Below are positions 50,474-59,143 of a stretch of DNA of 64,000 nt, one piece after another (position 1 is the first letter of the stretch; every line of letters starts with the position of its first letter). Below the pieces are notes generated by a model. It was not told the origin of the DNA and searched no databases. It saw nothing but the letters and a program-made list of their open reading frames with translations. The stretch lies in assembly GCA_017886205.1 (NCBI GenBank), contig JAFNEO010000021.1, forward strand, positions 17,251 through 81,250, in the 5' to 3' direction. The translations under genes and the position numbers were made by a program. Source of the stretch: Candidatus Aminicenantota bacterium (GTDB taxonomy: Bacteria > Acidobacteriota > Aminicenantia > Aminicenantales > UBA8522).

Positions 50474-52624
50474 ATGAGATTGTTCCGACGCGTCTTAGCC
50501 ATCGGCTTGGCCTTTGCCTTCACCCTTATCATTCAGGCCGACGAGGGCATGTGGATGCCTCACCAGATGAAGGACCTCGACCTCGTTAGGCTCGGCCTGC
50601 AGATGAACCCGGATAACCTCTTTAAGAAGGACGGCACCGGGCTGATGAGCGCTGTGGTCAACCTGGGCGGAGGTACGGGTGAGTTCGTCTCACCGGACGG
50701 CCTCATCCTGACCAACCACCATGTCGCCTTCGGCGCCATCCAACGAGCCGCGACCAAGGAAAAGGACTACCTCGAGGCCGGGTTCCTGGCCAGGACGCAG
50801 GCCGAGGAAATCCCGGCCCAAGGATATACGGCCGATGTCCTCCTCGGCTATGAGGATGTCACAGCCAAGATTGTCAAGACGATCGGCCCCGGGATGACCT
50901 CTATCCAAATTTATTATGCGATCGACAAGGCACAGAAAGAGCTCATTGCCGAAGCCGAGAAGGAAGGTCCGGACATCCGCTCGACGATCGCCAGCATGTA
51001 CAGCGGTAACCAATACTATCTCTTCCGTTTCAAGAGGCTCAAAGACGTCCGTCTGGTCTATGCGCCGCCCCAGGACCTCGGGAACTTCGGCGGCGAGGTG
51101 GACAACTGGATGTGGCCGCGGCACACCTGCGATTTCTCTTTTCTGCGGGCTTATGTGTCCAAGGACGGACATGGCGCCGACCACAGCCCCGATAATGCCC
51201 CCTACAAACCGAACTCTTTCCTGAGGATCTCGCTGGACGGACTCAAGGAAGGAGACTTCACCTTCGTCATGGGTTATCCCGGCCGGACATTCCGTAACTA
51301 CACATTATCCGAGCTTGAATTCGACAAGGAATCACTCCAACGCCGCCTGGACCAGTTCAAGGACATCATCGCCTTCTATGAGAAGACCGGTCAGGGGAAC
51401 CGCGAAATCGAGATCAAGTATGCCGGCCTGGTCAAAGGACTCTATAACTCCCTGAAGAACATGCAGGGAAAGCTTGAGGGGATGGAGAAAGTCGATCTTT
51501 TTGGCAGGAAGAAAACAAGCGAGCAGGAGTTCAGGATTTGGGTCGGTCAGGACCCCGTCCGGCAGAAGTCGTATGGAGAAGTCCTGGACCGGGTGGCAGC
51601 CTTCATGGCCAGGTATGCCGATTTCAGCTGGAAAAACAACTCCCTGAGCGGGATGACCGGGTTCAGCGGTTCCACCCTGCTCTCCCAGGCTTCCACGATC
51701 TTCCGGACGGTCGAGGAAAGACAGAAGCCGGATAAAGACCGGGAGCCCTCCTTTCAGGAGAGGAATCTGCCTTACATCAAGCAGAGTATCCAGCTGGCCG
51801 AGCGCGGTTACGACCTGCCCACCGACCGGGCCTTTTTCAAGCACCAACTAAAGAAAATGCTCAACCTGGCCGAAGTCCAGGTCCCTGCGGCGTTCAAGGC
51901 GCTCCTGGCCAAGAAGTCGGAGGGAGCGATCGATGAGTATGTGGACGGCCTTTATAACGGAACGGTCCTGTCGAACTCGGAAAAGCGGCTCGAACTGCTT
52001 GCCCTCAAGCCGGCCGAGCTGGGCAAGCTCCAGGACCCGCTGATCTCGCTTGCCGCCGAGCTCGAGAAGGAACTCAAGGGCCTGCGCGAGGAGGGCAAGG
52101 CGTTTGGTCAGGAGCGCGCCGAGTTCAAGAAGGTCTATGAGAAGGCGCTCCTCGAAAAGAGTCAGGGCAAATTCGCCCCTGACGCCAATGGAACGATCCG
52201 TTTCACCTACGGGCCCGTCGGGGGCTATTCCCCCCGGGATGCCGTCCGCTATTTACCGGTAACCACGCTCAAGGGAGTGATGGAGAAGACCACGGGTGAA
52301 CCTCCCTTCCGTGTCCCGGAGAAACTCAAGGCTCTTTACCAGGCTCGGGATTTCGGCCGCTACAGGGATGCCCGGCTGGATGATGTGGCCTGCTGTTTCT
52401 TGAATACGACCAATGTCACAGGCGGGAACTCCGGTTCGCCGACCCTAAACGCCCGGGGCGAGCAGGTCGGGATCATCTTCGATATGACCTACGAAAGCGT
52501 CATCGGCGATTACGTTATCATCCCCGAGCTCCAGCGCTCCATAAGCGTTGATATCCGCTATGTCCTCTTCGTGACCGAGAAATTCTCCGGAGCCGGCCAC
52601 ATCATCAAGGAGCTCGGCTTCTAG
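50474..52624 (+). CDS. S46 family dipeptidyl-peptidase (DPP7/DPP11-like)
   Basis: 716 residues, the normal size. A signal peptide (about 1-22) is followed by DEGMWMPHQM, typical of the family. The chymotrypsin-fold catalytic residues are visible: His83 in ILTNHHVAFG and Ser653 in GGNSGSPTLN. The C-terminal LQRSISVDIRYVLFVTEKF is diagnostic. The S1-specificity residue, 18 positions after the Ser (Gly in DPP7, Arg in DPP11), is Met671 (FDMTYE). It should remove dipeptides from periplasmic peptides with non-acidic P1 preference. Confidence 0.92.
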   Translation: MRLFRRVLAIGLAFAFTLIIQADEGMWMPHQMKDLDLVRLGLQMNPDNLFKKDGTGLMSAVVNLGGGTGEFVSPDGLILTNHHVAFGAIQRAATKEKDYLEAGFLARTQAEEIPAQGYTADVLLGYEDVTAKIVKTIGPGMTSIQIYYAIDKAQKELIAEAEKEGPDIRSTIASMYSGNQYYLFRFKRLKDVRLVYAPPQDLGNFGGEVDNWMWPRHTCDFSFLRAYVSKDGHGADHSPDNAPYKPNSFLRISLDGLKEGDFTFVMGYPGRTFRNYTLSELEFDKESLQRRLDQFKDIIAFYEKTGQGNREIEIKYAGLVKGLYNSLKNMQGKLEGMEKVDLFGRKKTSEQEFRIWVGQDPVRQKSYGEVLDRVAAFMARYADFSWKNNSLSGMTGFSGSTLLSQASTIFRTVEERQKPDKDREPSFQERNLPYIKQSIQLAERGYDLPTDRAFFKHQLKKMLNLAEVQVPAAFKALLAKKSEGAIDEYVDGLYNGTVLSNSEKRLELLALKPAELGKLQDPLISLAAELEKELKGLREEGKAFGQERAEFKKVYEKALLEKSQGKFAPDANGTIRFTYGPVGGYSPRDAVRYLPVTTLKGVMEKTTGEPPFRVPEKLKALYQARDFGRYRDARLDDVACCFLNTTNVTGGNSGSPTLNARGEQVGIIFDMTYESVIGDYVIIPELQRSISVDIRYVLFVTEKFSGAGHIIKELGF

Positions 52625-52688
52625 CCCGAGTCGATAGGGTGAGCAGGAGCTTGCAGCCCGCCGACGAACCGAAGGTTCAGCCGCCGCC

Positions 52689-54548
52689 ATGATCGCCGTC
52701 GACAACCTGTCTAAGAGCTTCGGGGCTCAACTCCTCTTTGACGGCATCAGCTTCAAGATCAACCGGAAGGAACGGGTGGGGCTGGTGGGCCGGAACGGCC
52801 ATGGGAAGACGACCCTCTTCCGGATCATCGCTGGGCTCGAGTCGGCCGATTCCGGGAACGTCTCTGTCCCCAAGAACTACCGGATCGGCTACGTAGAACA
52901 GGAACCCGTTTTTAGCGCCGAGACGGTCCTCCAGGAGGCCGCTTTAGGGCTTCCTCCGGCGGAGCGGGACCGGCTGTGGAAGGTGGAAAAAATCCTCTTC
53001 GGTCTCGGTTTCGATCCGCAGGACCTCGAGCGGACGCCGTCCGAGCTTTCAGGCGGCTTTCAGGTCCGGCTCAACTTGGCCAAGGTCCTTTTGGCCGACT
53101 ATGATCTGCTGCTCTTGGATGAACCTAATAACTATCTCGACATCACTTCTATCCGCTGGCTGGGCCGCTTCCTGCGCGGCTGGCCGGGCGAGTTCATGCT
53201 GATCACCCACGACCGCAGCTTCATGGACTCCGTGATCACCCATATCCTGGGGATCCACCGGAAGAAGGCGCGAAAAATCGCCGGCGACACGGGGAAGTAT
53301 TACGCCCAGATCGCCCAGGACGAAGAGACCTACGAAAAGACACGTCTGAACGACGAGCGCAAGCGCAAGGAGATCGAGCTTTTCATCAGCAAGTTCCGGG
53401 CCAAAGCCCAGCTGGTCGGACTCGTGCAATCACGGATCAAGACTCTGGCTAAGATGGAGAAGCGTGAGAAACTCGAGAAGATCGCCGCCCTGGATTTTTC
53501 GTTCTCCCATAAGCCTTTCCACGGCAAGTACTTACTCAACGCCTGCGACCTCTCTTTTTCCTATGAGCCGGAGAAGCCACTGATCAGGGATTTCAACATC
53601 AGCATTGGCGTGGGAGACCGGGTTTGCGTCGTCGGCAAGAACGGCAGGGGGAAGACGACTTTGCTGAAGCTCTACGCCGGCGTCCTCCGGCCCCAGCAGG
53701 GAGAAGTGACCCGGCCCCTCAACCTGGCCTCCGGTTATTTCGAACAATCCTACATCGCCGGCCTCGACGAGTCCAACACGGTGCTCGAGGAGATTACAAA
53801 AGCCGACCCGGAAGCCGAACCCCGGCGCGCCCGGGCCATCTGCGGGGCGATGATGTTCACCCAGGATGAAGCGTTGAAAAAAATCGCCGTCCTCTCCGGC
53901 GGGGAGAAGAGCCGGATCGTGCTGGGAAAGATCATCGCCTCTCCGGTCAACCTGCTTCTCCTCGACGAGCCGACGAACCACCTGGACATGGAGTCGAACG
54001 ACGCTCTGCTCGCGGCCATAGATAATTTCGAGGGTGCGGTCGTCATGGTCACGCACAACGAGATGTTTCTGCACGCCTTGGCCCAGCGGCTGGTCGTCTT
54101 CCAAGGAAATGGGATCATCGTCTATGAGGGAGGGTATCAGCGCTTCCTGGAGAAGGTCGGCTGGCAGGAGGAAGGAGACGTCGAGAAAGACAAGAAACCG
54201 GCCCCGGTCGAAATCGCAGACCGGGACAAATCGCGTCCGAAAGAAACGCGCCGGCGCCGCAGCGCCGTCCTGACCGAGAGAGCCCGCGTCCTGAAGCCTC
54301 TGGAGGGAAGGATGGCCGGCACGGAAGCGGCGATCGAGACCAAGGAACGCGAACTCGAGGAGCTGAACAAAGCGATCGTCGACGCCGGCCGGGGGAAGCG
54401 GGGTCCTGAGATCGTCGAGATCTCCAAGGCCATGCACCGCCTGAAAGAGGACATCGATGCCCTCTACAAGAAGCTGGAAGCGCAGAGCGAAGAGCACCGT
54501 AAGATCAAGTGCCGTTATGACCAGGAGCTCACGGACTTGACCGATTAG
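52689..54548 (+). CDS. ABC-F family ATPase
   Basis: 619 residues with two ABC cassettes and no membrane part. Walker A motifs are GRNGHGKTT and GKNGRGKTT; signatures LSGGFQVRLNLAKVLL and LSGGEKSRIVLGKII; Walker B LLLDEPNNYLD and LLLDEPTNHLD. A linker of about 80 residues between the cassettes and a C-terminal coiled coil (about 525-615) match the Uup/YdiF-type ABC-F proteins that act on ribosomes in translation. The strongly basic region before the coiled coil is usual. Lies just before the pst operon but has its own stop and spacing. Confidence 0.9.
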   Translation: MIAVDNLSKSFGAQLLFDGISFKINRKERVGLVGRNGHGKTTLFRIIAGLESADSGNVSVPKNYRIGYVEQEPVFSAETVLQEAALGLPPAERDRLWKVEKILFGLGFDPQDLERTPSELSGGFQVRLNLAKVLLADYDLLLLDEPNNYLDITSIRWLGRFLRGWPGEFMLITHDRSFMDSVITHILGIHRKKARKIAGDTGKYYAQIAQDEETYEKTRLNDERKRKEIELFISKFRAKAQLVGLVQSRIKTLAKMEKREKLEKIAALDFSFSHKPFHGKYLLNACDLSFSYEPEKPLIRDFNISIGVGDRVCVVGKNGRGKTTLLKLYAGVLRPQQGEVTRPLNLASGYFEQSYIAGLDESNTVLEEITKADPEAEPRRARAICGAMMFTQDEALKKIAVLSGGEKSRIVLGKIIASPVNLLLLDEPTNHLDMESNDALLAAIDNFEGAVVMVTHNEMFLHALAQRLVVFQGNGIIVYEGGYQRFLEKVGWQEEGDVEKDKKPAPVEIADRDKSRPKETRRRRSAVLTERARVLKPLEGRMAGTEAAIETKERELEELNKAIVDAGRGKRGPEIVEISKAMHRLKEDIDALYKKLEAQSEEHRKIKCRYDQELTDLTD

Positions 54549-54566
54549 CCGGAGCGGTTTGGCTTC

Positions 54567-54595
54567 TTGAAAGACAGACCGGCCTATAGTATAAA
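54567..54595 (+). promoter_or_regulatory. pst operon promoter
   Basis: TTGAAA (54567-54572), a 17-base spacer, TATAAA (54590-54595). The predicted start near 54602 lies about 19 bases before GTG 54621, so the in-frame TTG at 54567 is part of the -35 box and not a start codon. No clear Pho-box repeat is seen. Confidence 0.65.
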
Positions 54596-54620
54596 CGCAG
54601 GCGAGAGGAACGAGAAAGTC

Positions 54621-55445
54621 GTGAGCGGACCACTCCACCCGAAAAGCCGCTATCTCTTTTCACTGTCCCTTCTCGTCTTACTCAGCTTTCAGGGCGGCTG
54701 CGCCCGCGGCTCCGCCCAACGCGGGCTGGTCGTGGCCGGTTCGACAAGCGTGCAGCCGTTCGCCGACCATTGGGCCGAGGTCTACATGAAAGAAAACCCG
54801 GGCCGAGTGGTCAATGTTCAGGGCGGAGGCTCGAGCGCCGGGATCCAGGCCGCTCGCACAGGCGCGGCCGACATCGGCATGTCTTCCCGTGAGCTCAAGC
54901 CCGAGGAAAAGGACCTCCTCGAGGTCATCGTGGCCTGGGATGGCCTGGCCATCATCGTGCATCCGGGGAACAGGATCGAAGAGCTCAGCCTCGAACAGGT
55001 TCAGAATGTTTTTGCTGGGAACATCACCAACTGGGCCGCTCTGGGCGGATCGAACCATCTCATCACGGTGGTGACGCGGGAGGAAGGCTCGGGAACTCGC
55101 GGCGCCTTCCAGGAGATGGTGATGAAGAAGAACCGGGTCTTAAGGGGGGCTATCGTTCAGGATTCTAACGGCACCGTCCGTGAGATCGTGGCCAACGATC
55201 CTCAAAGCATTGGCTATATCTCTCTTGGTCTGGTCAACCAAAAGGTTAAGGCCGTGCGGTTTGATGGAGTCGAAGCCACCTTCGAGAACATCGAGCAGAA
55301 AAAATATCGACTGATCCGGCCCTTCCTTTTCGTAACCAGCGGTGCCCCCAACGCCGCCGCCCAGGAATTCATCAACTTCGTGCTCTCCCGCCCGACCCAG
55401 GAGATGGTCCGGCATGATGGCCTAATCCCCGTCTTCAAGGACTGA
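54621..55445 (+). CDS. pstS: phosphate-binding lipoprotein PstS
   Basis: 274 residues from GTG 54621, chosen because the promoter excludes a longer frame and it leads straight into a signal peptide with lipobox FQGGC. The mature protein shows GSTSVQPFADHWAE, GGGSSAGIQAARTGAADIGMSSRELK, the phosphate-contact VVTREEGSGTRGAFQ, and GYISLG. It captures phosphate and delivers it to PstCA. First gene of pstS-C-A-B-B. Confidence 0.93.
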   Translation: MSGPLHPKSRYLFSLSLLVLLSFQGGCARGSAQRGLVVAGSTSVQPFADHWAEVYMKENPGRVVNVQGGGSSAGIQAARTGAADIGMSSRELKPEEKDLLEVIVAWDGLAIIVHPGNRIEELSLEQVQNVFAGNITNWAALGGSNHLITVVTREEGSGTRGAFQEMVMKKNRVLRGAIVQDSNGTVREIVANDPQSIGYISLGLVNQKVKAVRFDGVEATFENIEQKKYRLIRPFLFVTSGAPNAAAQEFINFVLSRPTQEMVRHDGLIPVFKD

Positions 55446-55459
55446 AGAGCTCAGAGACA

Positions 55460-56317
55460 ATGACCCGATTGGAGCGAAACGAGAAGCTCACACGGCTGGC
55501 CCTTCTGCTCGTGGCCTTTTCCGCCGTCTCCATCCTGCTGGTCATCACCATCTTTATCTTCAGCGAGGGGACGCCTGTCATGTTCAGGTACGGGCTCCAA
55601 AAGTTTCTCTTCGGCCTCGACTGGTTTCCTCTGGAGAAGAGTTACGGCCTGCTGCCGATGATCATCGGGTCCCTGTTCGTCACCGCCGGGGCCTTGATCA
55701 TCGGCATCCCGTTCGGCCTGGCCTGCGCCATCGTCCTGACGGAGTTCTCCTCCAAGCGCCTGCGCCGCCTCCTCAAGCCGATCATCGAGCTCTTGGCCGG
55801 GATCCCCTCGGTGGTTTACGGATTCATGGGAGTGGTCATCCTGGTTCCGTTCATCCGGGACAACTTAGGAGGGCCTGGCCTCTCCGTCCTGGCCGCTTCG
55901 ATCATCCTCGGGATCATGATCCTGCCTACCGTCATCAGCATCTCGATCGATTCCCTGGAAGCCGTGCCCCGGAGCTACCGGGAGGGGTCGATCGCCTTGG
56001 GCGCAACCCGCTGGCAAACGACCCGCATGGTCATGTTCCCGGCGGCGAAGTCAGGGATCATCGCCAGCATCATCCTGGGCATGGGCCGGGCGATAGGGGA
56101 GACCATGGCTGTCATCATGATCGCCGGCAACGCGGCCATAATCCCGCGGTCGCTTCTCGACCCGGTTCGGACGTTGACCTCGAACATCGCCCTGGAAATG
56201 GGCTATGCAGCGGGTGAACACCGCGAGGCGCTGTTCGCCACCGGCGTCATCCTCTTCATCATCATCATGGTCCTCAACACGATCGCCAACCTGACCTCGA
56301 AAAGAAGAACGCCGTGA
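55460..56317 (+). CDS. pstC: phosphate ABC transporter permease PstC
   Basis: 285 residues with six predicted membrane helices. The coupling loop that contacts the ATPase reads SLEAVPRSYREGSIALGATRWQTTRMVMFPAAKSGI, the EAA-type motif of PstC; PFGLACAIVLTEF and GMGRAIGETMAVIMIAGN are also conserved. Forms the translocation pore with PstA. The stop overlaps the pstA start by 4 bases. Confidence 0.93.
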   Translation: MTRLERNEKLTRLALLLVAFSAVSILLVITIFIFSEGTPVMFRYGLQKFLFGLDWFPLEKSYGLLPMIIGSLFVTAGALIIGIPFGLACAIVLTEFSSKRLRRLLKPIIELLAGIPSVVYGFMGVVILVPFIRDNLGGPGLSVLAASIILGIMILPTVISISIDSLEAVPRSYREGSIALGATRWQTTRMVMFPAAKSGIIASIILGMGRAIGETMAVIMIAGNAAIIPRSLLDPVRTLTSNIALEMGYAAGEHREALFATGVILFIIIMVLNTIANLTSKRRTP

Positions 56318-57156
56318 GGATATACGTCGACCCCAAGATCGAGCAAAGGTTTTTCCGGGCCGTGCTCTGGCTCTTTACTGGGGTGACAGTGTTCATCCTT
56401 TTTTTTATCATATTTTATGTTCTGAAGAGGGGCCTGCCGGTCGTCTCCCTGGGCTTCTTGACGAAGAACCCGGTGGAAATGGGCAAGGCCGGAGGCATCT
56501 TCTCCACCATCGTCGGGACGGTTGCCCTGACTCTCCTGGCCATTCTCATCGCTACGCCGCTGGGCGTCGGCTCAGCCATCTATCTCACCGAGTACACACG
56601 GGAGAACTGGGTCACCCGGGTGATCCGGTTCGGGTCGGAGTGCCTGGCCGGCATCCCATCGATCATCTTCGGCCTTTTCGGGTTCATCCTCTTTGTGACC
56701 AAGCTCGGACTCGGCTGGTCGCTCCTCAGCGGCGGCCTGACCCTGGCCTTCATGATCCTGCCGACGATCATCCGGACGAGCGAGGAGGCCATCCAGTCCG
56801 TCCCCTATGCCTACCGGGAAGTCAGCTTCTCGCTCGGCGGCACCAAATGGCAGACTGTGACCAGGGTTGTCCTGCCGTCGGCGCTGCCCGGGATCGCCAC
56901 GGGTGTCATCCTGGGCGTCGGGCGAAGCATCGGTGAGACGGCGGCCGTTATATTTACTGCCGGCAGCTCTCTCCACATTCCGACTTCGCTCTTCTCTTCG
57001 TCGCGGACGATGTCGGTCCACTTTTATATCCTCGCGAGAGAGGGGATCTCGATGGCCAACGCCTACGGGACGGCGGCCGTCCTGATCATCGCCATCCTGA
57101 TCATCAATGTGCTGGCCTATACCCTGATGAACAAGTTCATGAGGAAATACTGCTGA
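56314..57156 (+). CDS. pstA: phosphate ABC transporter permease PstA
   Basis: 280 residues, six predicted membrane helices. The GTG start overlaps the pstC stop (GTGA). The EAA-type loop is EEAIQSVPYAYREVSFSLGGTKWQTVTRVVLPSALPGI, and GVGRSIGETAAVIFTAG is the family signature. The two coupling loops of PstC and PstA differ, which would allow each to dock a different ATPase; the two unlike PstB proteins encoded next are consistent with that. Confidence 0.93.
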   Translation: MRIYVDPKIEQRFFRAVLWLFTGVTVFILFFIIFYVLKRGLPVVSLGFLTKNPVEMGKAGGIFSTIVGTVALTLLAILIATPLGVGSAIYLTEYTRENWVTRVIRFGSECLAGIPSIIFGLFGFILFVTKLGLGWSLLSGGLTLAFMILPTIIRTSEEAIQSVPYAYREVSFSLGGTKWQTVTRVVLPSALPGIATGVILGVGRSIGETAAVIFTAGSSLHIPTSLFSSSRTMSVHFYILAREGISMANAYGTAAVLIIAILIINVLAYTLMNKFMRKYC

Positions 57157-57157
57157 C

Positions 57158-57916
57158 ATGGGTAAGACCGTCATCCGGGCGAAGAATTTCAGCCATTTCT
57201 TCGGCTCCGTGCCGGCGCTGAAAAACATCAACTTGGATATCTTCCAGAACGAGATCTTCGGGATCATCGGGCCGGCCGGGAGCGGCAAGTCCACCTTCCT
57301 CCGCGCCCTGAACAGGCTCAACGACCTGATCCCGAATTCATGGCCGGAGGGAATCCTCGAGATTGGCGGCCGGGACGTCTATGCCCCGGGGACGAGTGTC
57401 GTCGAGCTGCGCCGCCGGCTGGGAATGGTGTTCGCCACGCCTGTCCCGCTCCCCCGGTCGATCTTCGAGAATATCGTCTTCGGCGCCCGGATGGCGGGAG
57501 AGAAAAACCGGGGACGGCTGACCGAGCTGGTGGCGGACTGCCTGAAAAAAACAGCCCTCTGGGAAGAAGTCATGGACCGGTTGGAAACGAGCGCCCTCAA
57601 GCTCTCCGGCGGCCAGCAACAGAGGCTCTGCCTGGCCAGGATTCTGGCCCTGAGGCCGGAGTTCATCATGCTGGACGAACCCACCTCCGGGCTCGATCCC
57701 ATCTCGACCATGAAAATCGAAGAGACTCTGCGCAAGCTTCAGGCCGAATACACCATCATCCTGGTCACTAACAACACCAAGCAGGCCGCCCGGGTGGCCG
57801 ACCGGACCGCCTTCTTTCTCAACGGGGAGCTCATCGAGGTGGACACGACGGAAAGGATTTTCTCTGCTCCTTCCGACCAGCGCACGAACGACTACATCTC
57901 CGGGAAGTTCGGATAG
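57158..57916 (+). CDS. pstB: PstB-type ATPase 1, degenerate Q-loop and H-switch, intact LSGGQ
   Basis: 252 residues, one base after pstA. Walker [10 protein letters not shown], signature [13 protein letters not shown] (149-153 for LSGGQ) and Walker B/D-loop [13 protein letters not shown] are normal. Two catalytic elements are changed: the Q-loop, [11 protein letters not shown] in ordinary PstB, reads [11 protein letters not shown] with Ala93 for Gln, and the switch motif [11 protein letters not shown] reads [11 protein letters not shown] with Asn205 for His. Its own Walker site should bind ATP but hydrolyse poorly. It can still lend its LSGGQ to the partner PstB encoded next. Confidence 0.9.
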   Translation: MGKTVIRAKNFSHFFGSVPALKNINLDIFQNEIFGIIGPAGSGKSTFLRALNRLNDLIPNSWPEGILEIGGRDVYAPGTSVVELRRRLGMVFATPVPLPRSIFENIVFGARMAGEKNRGRLTELVADCLKKTALWEEVMDRLETSALKLSGGQQQRLCLARILALRPEFIMLDEPTSGLDPISTMKIEETLRKLQAEYTIILVTNNTKQAARVADRTAFFLNGELIEVDTTERIFSAPSDQRTNDYISGKFG

Positions 57917-57926
57917 AGAAGGCTCA

Positions 57927-58679
57927 ATGAGCATCATCGAGGTCAAGGACCTGAATTTCTTTTACGGCCGCTTTCAGGCGCTCAAGAACATTAACTTGAG
58001 CATCGACGAACGCAAGATCACCGGCCTGATCGGGCCGTCGGGCTGCGGCAAGACGACTTTCTTGAGGTCGCTCAACCGGATGAACGACCTGATCGAGGAT
58101 GTCCATATCCAGGGTCGAGTCCTGATCGATGGAGTTGATATCTATGACCAGGGGACCGACCTCCAGAAACTCCGGAAGAAGGTAGGCATGGTGTTCCAGC
58201 GTCCGAACCCGTTCCCCCTGAGCGTTTTTGACAATGTGGTCTATGGACTGCGGGTGCATGGAGTGTTGGATAAAAACACTATTGAGGATCGCCTGCAGTG
58301 GAGCCTGAAGTGCGTTCAGCTTTGGAATGAGCTAAAGGATAGGCTCGAAGTGAATGCCCTATCGCTCTCCGGTGAACAGCAGCAGAGGCTCTGTATCGCC
58401 CGACTGATCGCCATTGAGCCCGAGATCCTGCTCATGGACGAGCCGTGTTCCGCCCTCGACCTCATCGCCACGGCCAGAATCGAAGACCTGATGCGTGAGC
58501 TTAAGAAGCAGTACACTATAGTCATCGTGACCCACAACATGCAGCAGGCCGCCCGCGTCTCCGACTTTACCGGCTACTTTTTACTGGGAGAACTCATCGA
58601 GTTCGGCGAGACCGATCAAATCTTCACTAACCCCGCCGATTCGCGGACAGAGGACTATATCACGGGCCGGTTCGGGTAG
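57927..58679 (+). CDS. pstB: PstB-type ATPase 2, intact Q-loop and H-switch, degenerate LSGEQ
   Basis: 250 residues, 10 bases after the first PstB. Walker [10 protein letters not shown], the Q-loop [11 protein letters not shown] (Gln91) and the switch [11 protein letters not shown] (His203) are standard. The signature is LSGEQ (Glu150 for the second Gly) and the D-loop is SALDLI (Leu179 for Pro). So its own Walker site is complete but it offers a poor signature to its partner. Paired with ATPase 1, exactly one of the two composite ATP sites would be canonical. No phoU follows; the operon ends here. Confidence 0.92.
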   Translation: MSIIEVKDLNFFYGRFQALKNINLSIDERKITGLIGPSGCGKTTFLRSLNRMNDLIEDVHIQGRVLIDGVDIYDQGTDLQKLRKKVGMVFQRPNPFPLSVFDNVVYGLRVHGVLDKNTIEDRLQWSLKCVQLWNELKDRLEVNALSLSGEQQQRLCIARLIAIEPEILLMDEPCSALDLIATARIEDLMRELKKQYTIVIVTHNMQQAARVSDFTGYFLLGELIEFGETDQIFTNPADSRTEDYITGRFG

Positions 58680-58720
58680 GCTCGGGCCAATTGGCTCCAA
58701 ACCACGCCGCTTTTGTCCCG

Positions 58721-58743
58721 GCGAGCCAAAAGCGGCTCGCTTT
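58721..58743 (+). terminator. possible terminator of the pst operon
   Basis: A perfect 7-base stem GCGAGCC/GGCTCGC (58721-58727, 58734-58740) with loop AAAAGC is followed by only three T residues. It lies 42 bases after the last pst stop. The short T tract makes termination uncertain, and it could simply be part of the surrounding repeats. Confidence 0.35.
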
Positions 58744-58797
58744 CGGGCTCCGCTCTCTCCTCCTGCGGAGGAGATCCCTGCCCGCTCCGCCCTCAAA

Positions 58798-58824
58798 CGG
58801 GTTTGTCGCCAACAGGCCCTCGCC
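58798..58824 (-). repeat. 27-base module shared with 41957-41983
   Basis: The reverse complement starts GGCGAGGGCCTGTTGGCGAC and matches the module at 41957 at 25 of 27 positions. Confidence 0.6.
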
Positions 58825-58839
58825 TTGGTCAACGAAGAT

Positions 58840-58880
58840 ATGCCCGCTAAGCTGCGGAGGGCTTTCTGAGGGACTCCCCC
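58840..58880 (-). repeat. repeat family 2, left-end copy
   Basis: Read on the minus strand it begins GGGGGAGTCCCTCAGAAAG and continues CCCTCCGCAGCTTAGCGGGC. From the CTCAG on it matches 42031-42061 with 2 differences in 31 bases. The opposite end of the element is not recognisable here, so the copy is partial or diverged. Confidence 0.6.
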
Positions 58881-58928
58881 TCGTTCTACAACAAGCAATA
58901 GACAGGTCGTGCCCGCTCCGACCTTTTC

Positions 58929-59021
58929 CCGAAACGCCGACCTTATTCAGGCCCCTCCTAATTCGCTAGGAGGGGTTGGGGAGGTTAATAAAATCCAATC
59001 AGAGTCTTGGAGGCGTTTCGG
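58929..59021 (+). repeat. dispersed structured repeat family 1, tandem copy A
   Basis: 93 bases with perfect terminal arms CCGAAACGCC (58929-58938) and GGCGTTTCGG (59012-59021). The inside holds GACCTTATTCAGG, a hairpin with 9-base arms CCCCTCCTA/TAGGAGGGG and loop ATTCGC, TTGGGGAGGTTAAT, and CAGAGTCTTGG. Same strand as the flanking pst and DUF4097 genes. Confidence 0.8.
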
Positions 59022-59035
59022 AGGGGAAACTAAAC

Positions 59036-59129
59036 CCGAAACGCCGACCTTATTCAGGCCCCTCCTAATTCGCTAGGAGGGGTTGGGGAGGTTAATGAGG
59101 TTCAAGCAAAGTCTTGGGGTGCGTTTCGG
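59036..59129 (+). repeat. dispersed structured repeat family 1, tandem copy B
   Basis: Begins 14 bases after copy A. The first 60 or so bases are identical to copy A; the segment between GGTTAAT and AAGTCTTGG differs. The closing arm is GCGTTTCGG, pairing nine bases with CCGAAACGC. The linker to each following unit contains CTAAACCC. Confidence 0.8.
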
Positions 59130-59143
59130 CAAGGAAGCTAAAC

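Noticed and set aside
54567..54620. TTG start for pstS at 54567
   Set aside because: That TTG is the beginning of the -35 box of a good promoter (TTGAAA-N17-TATAAA); transcription starts after it.
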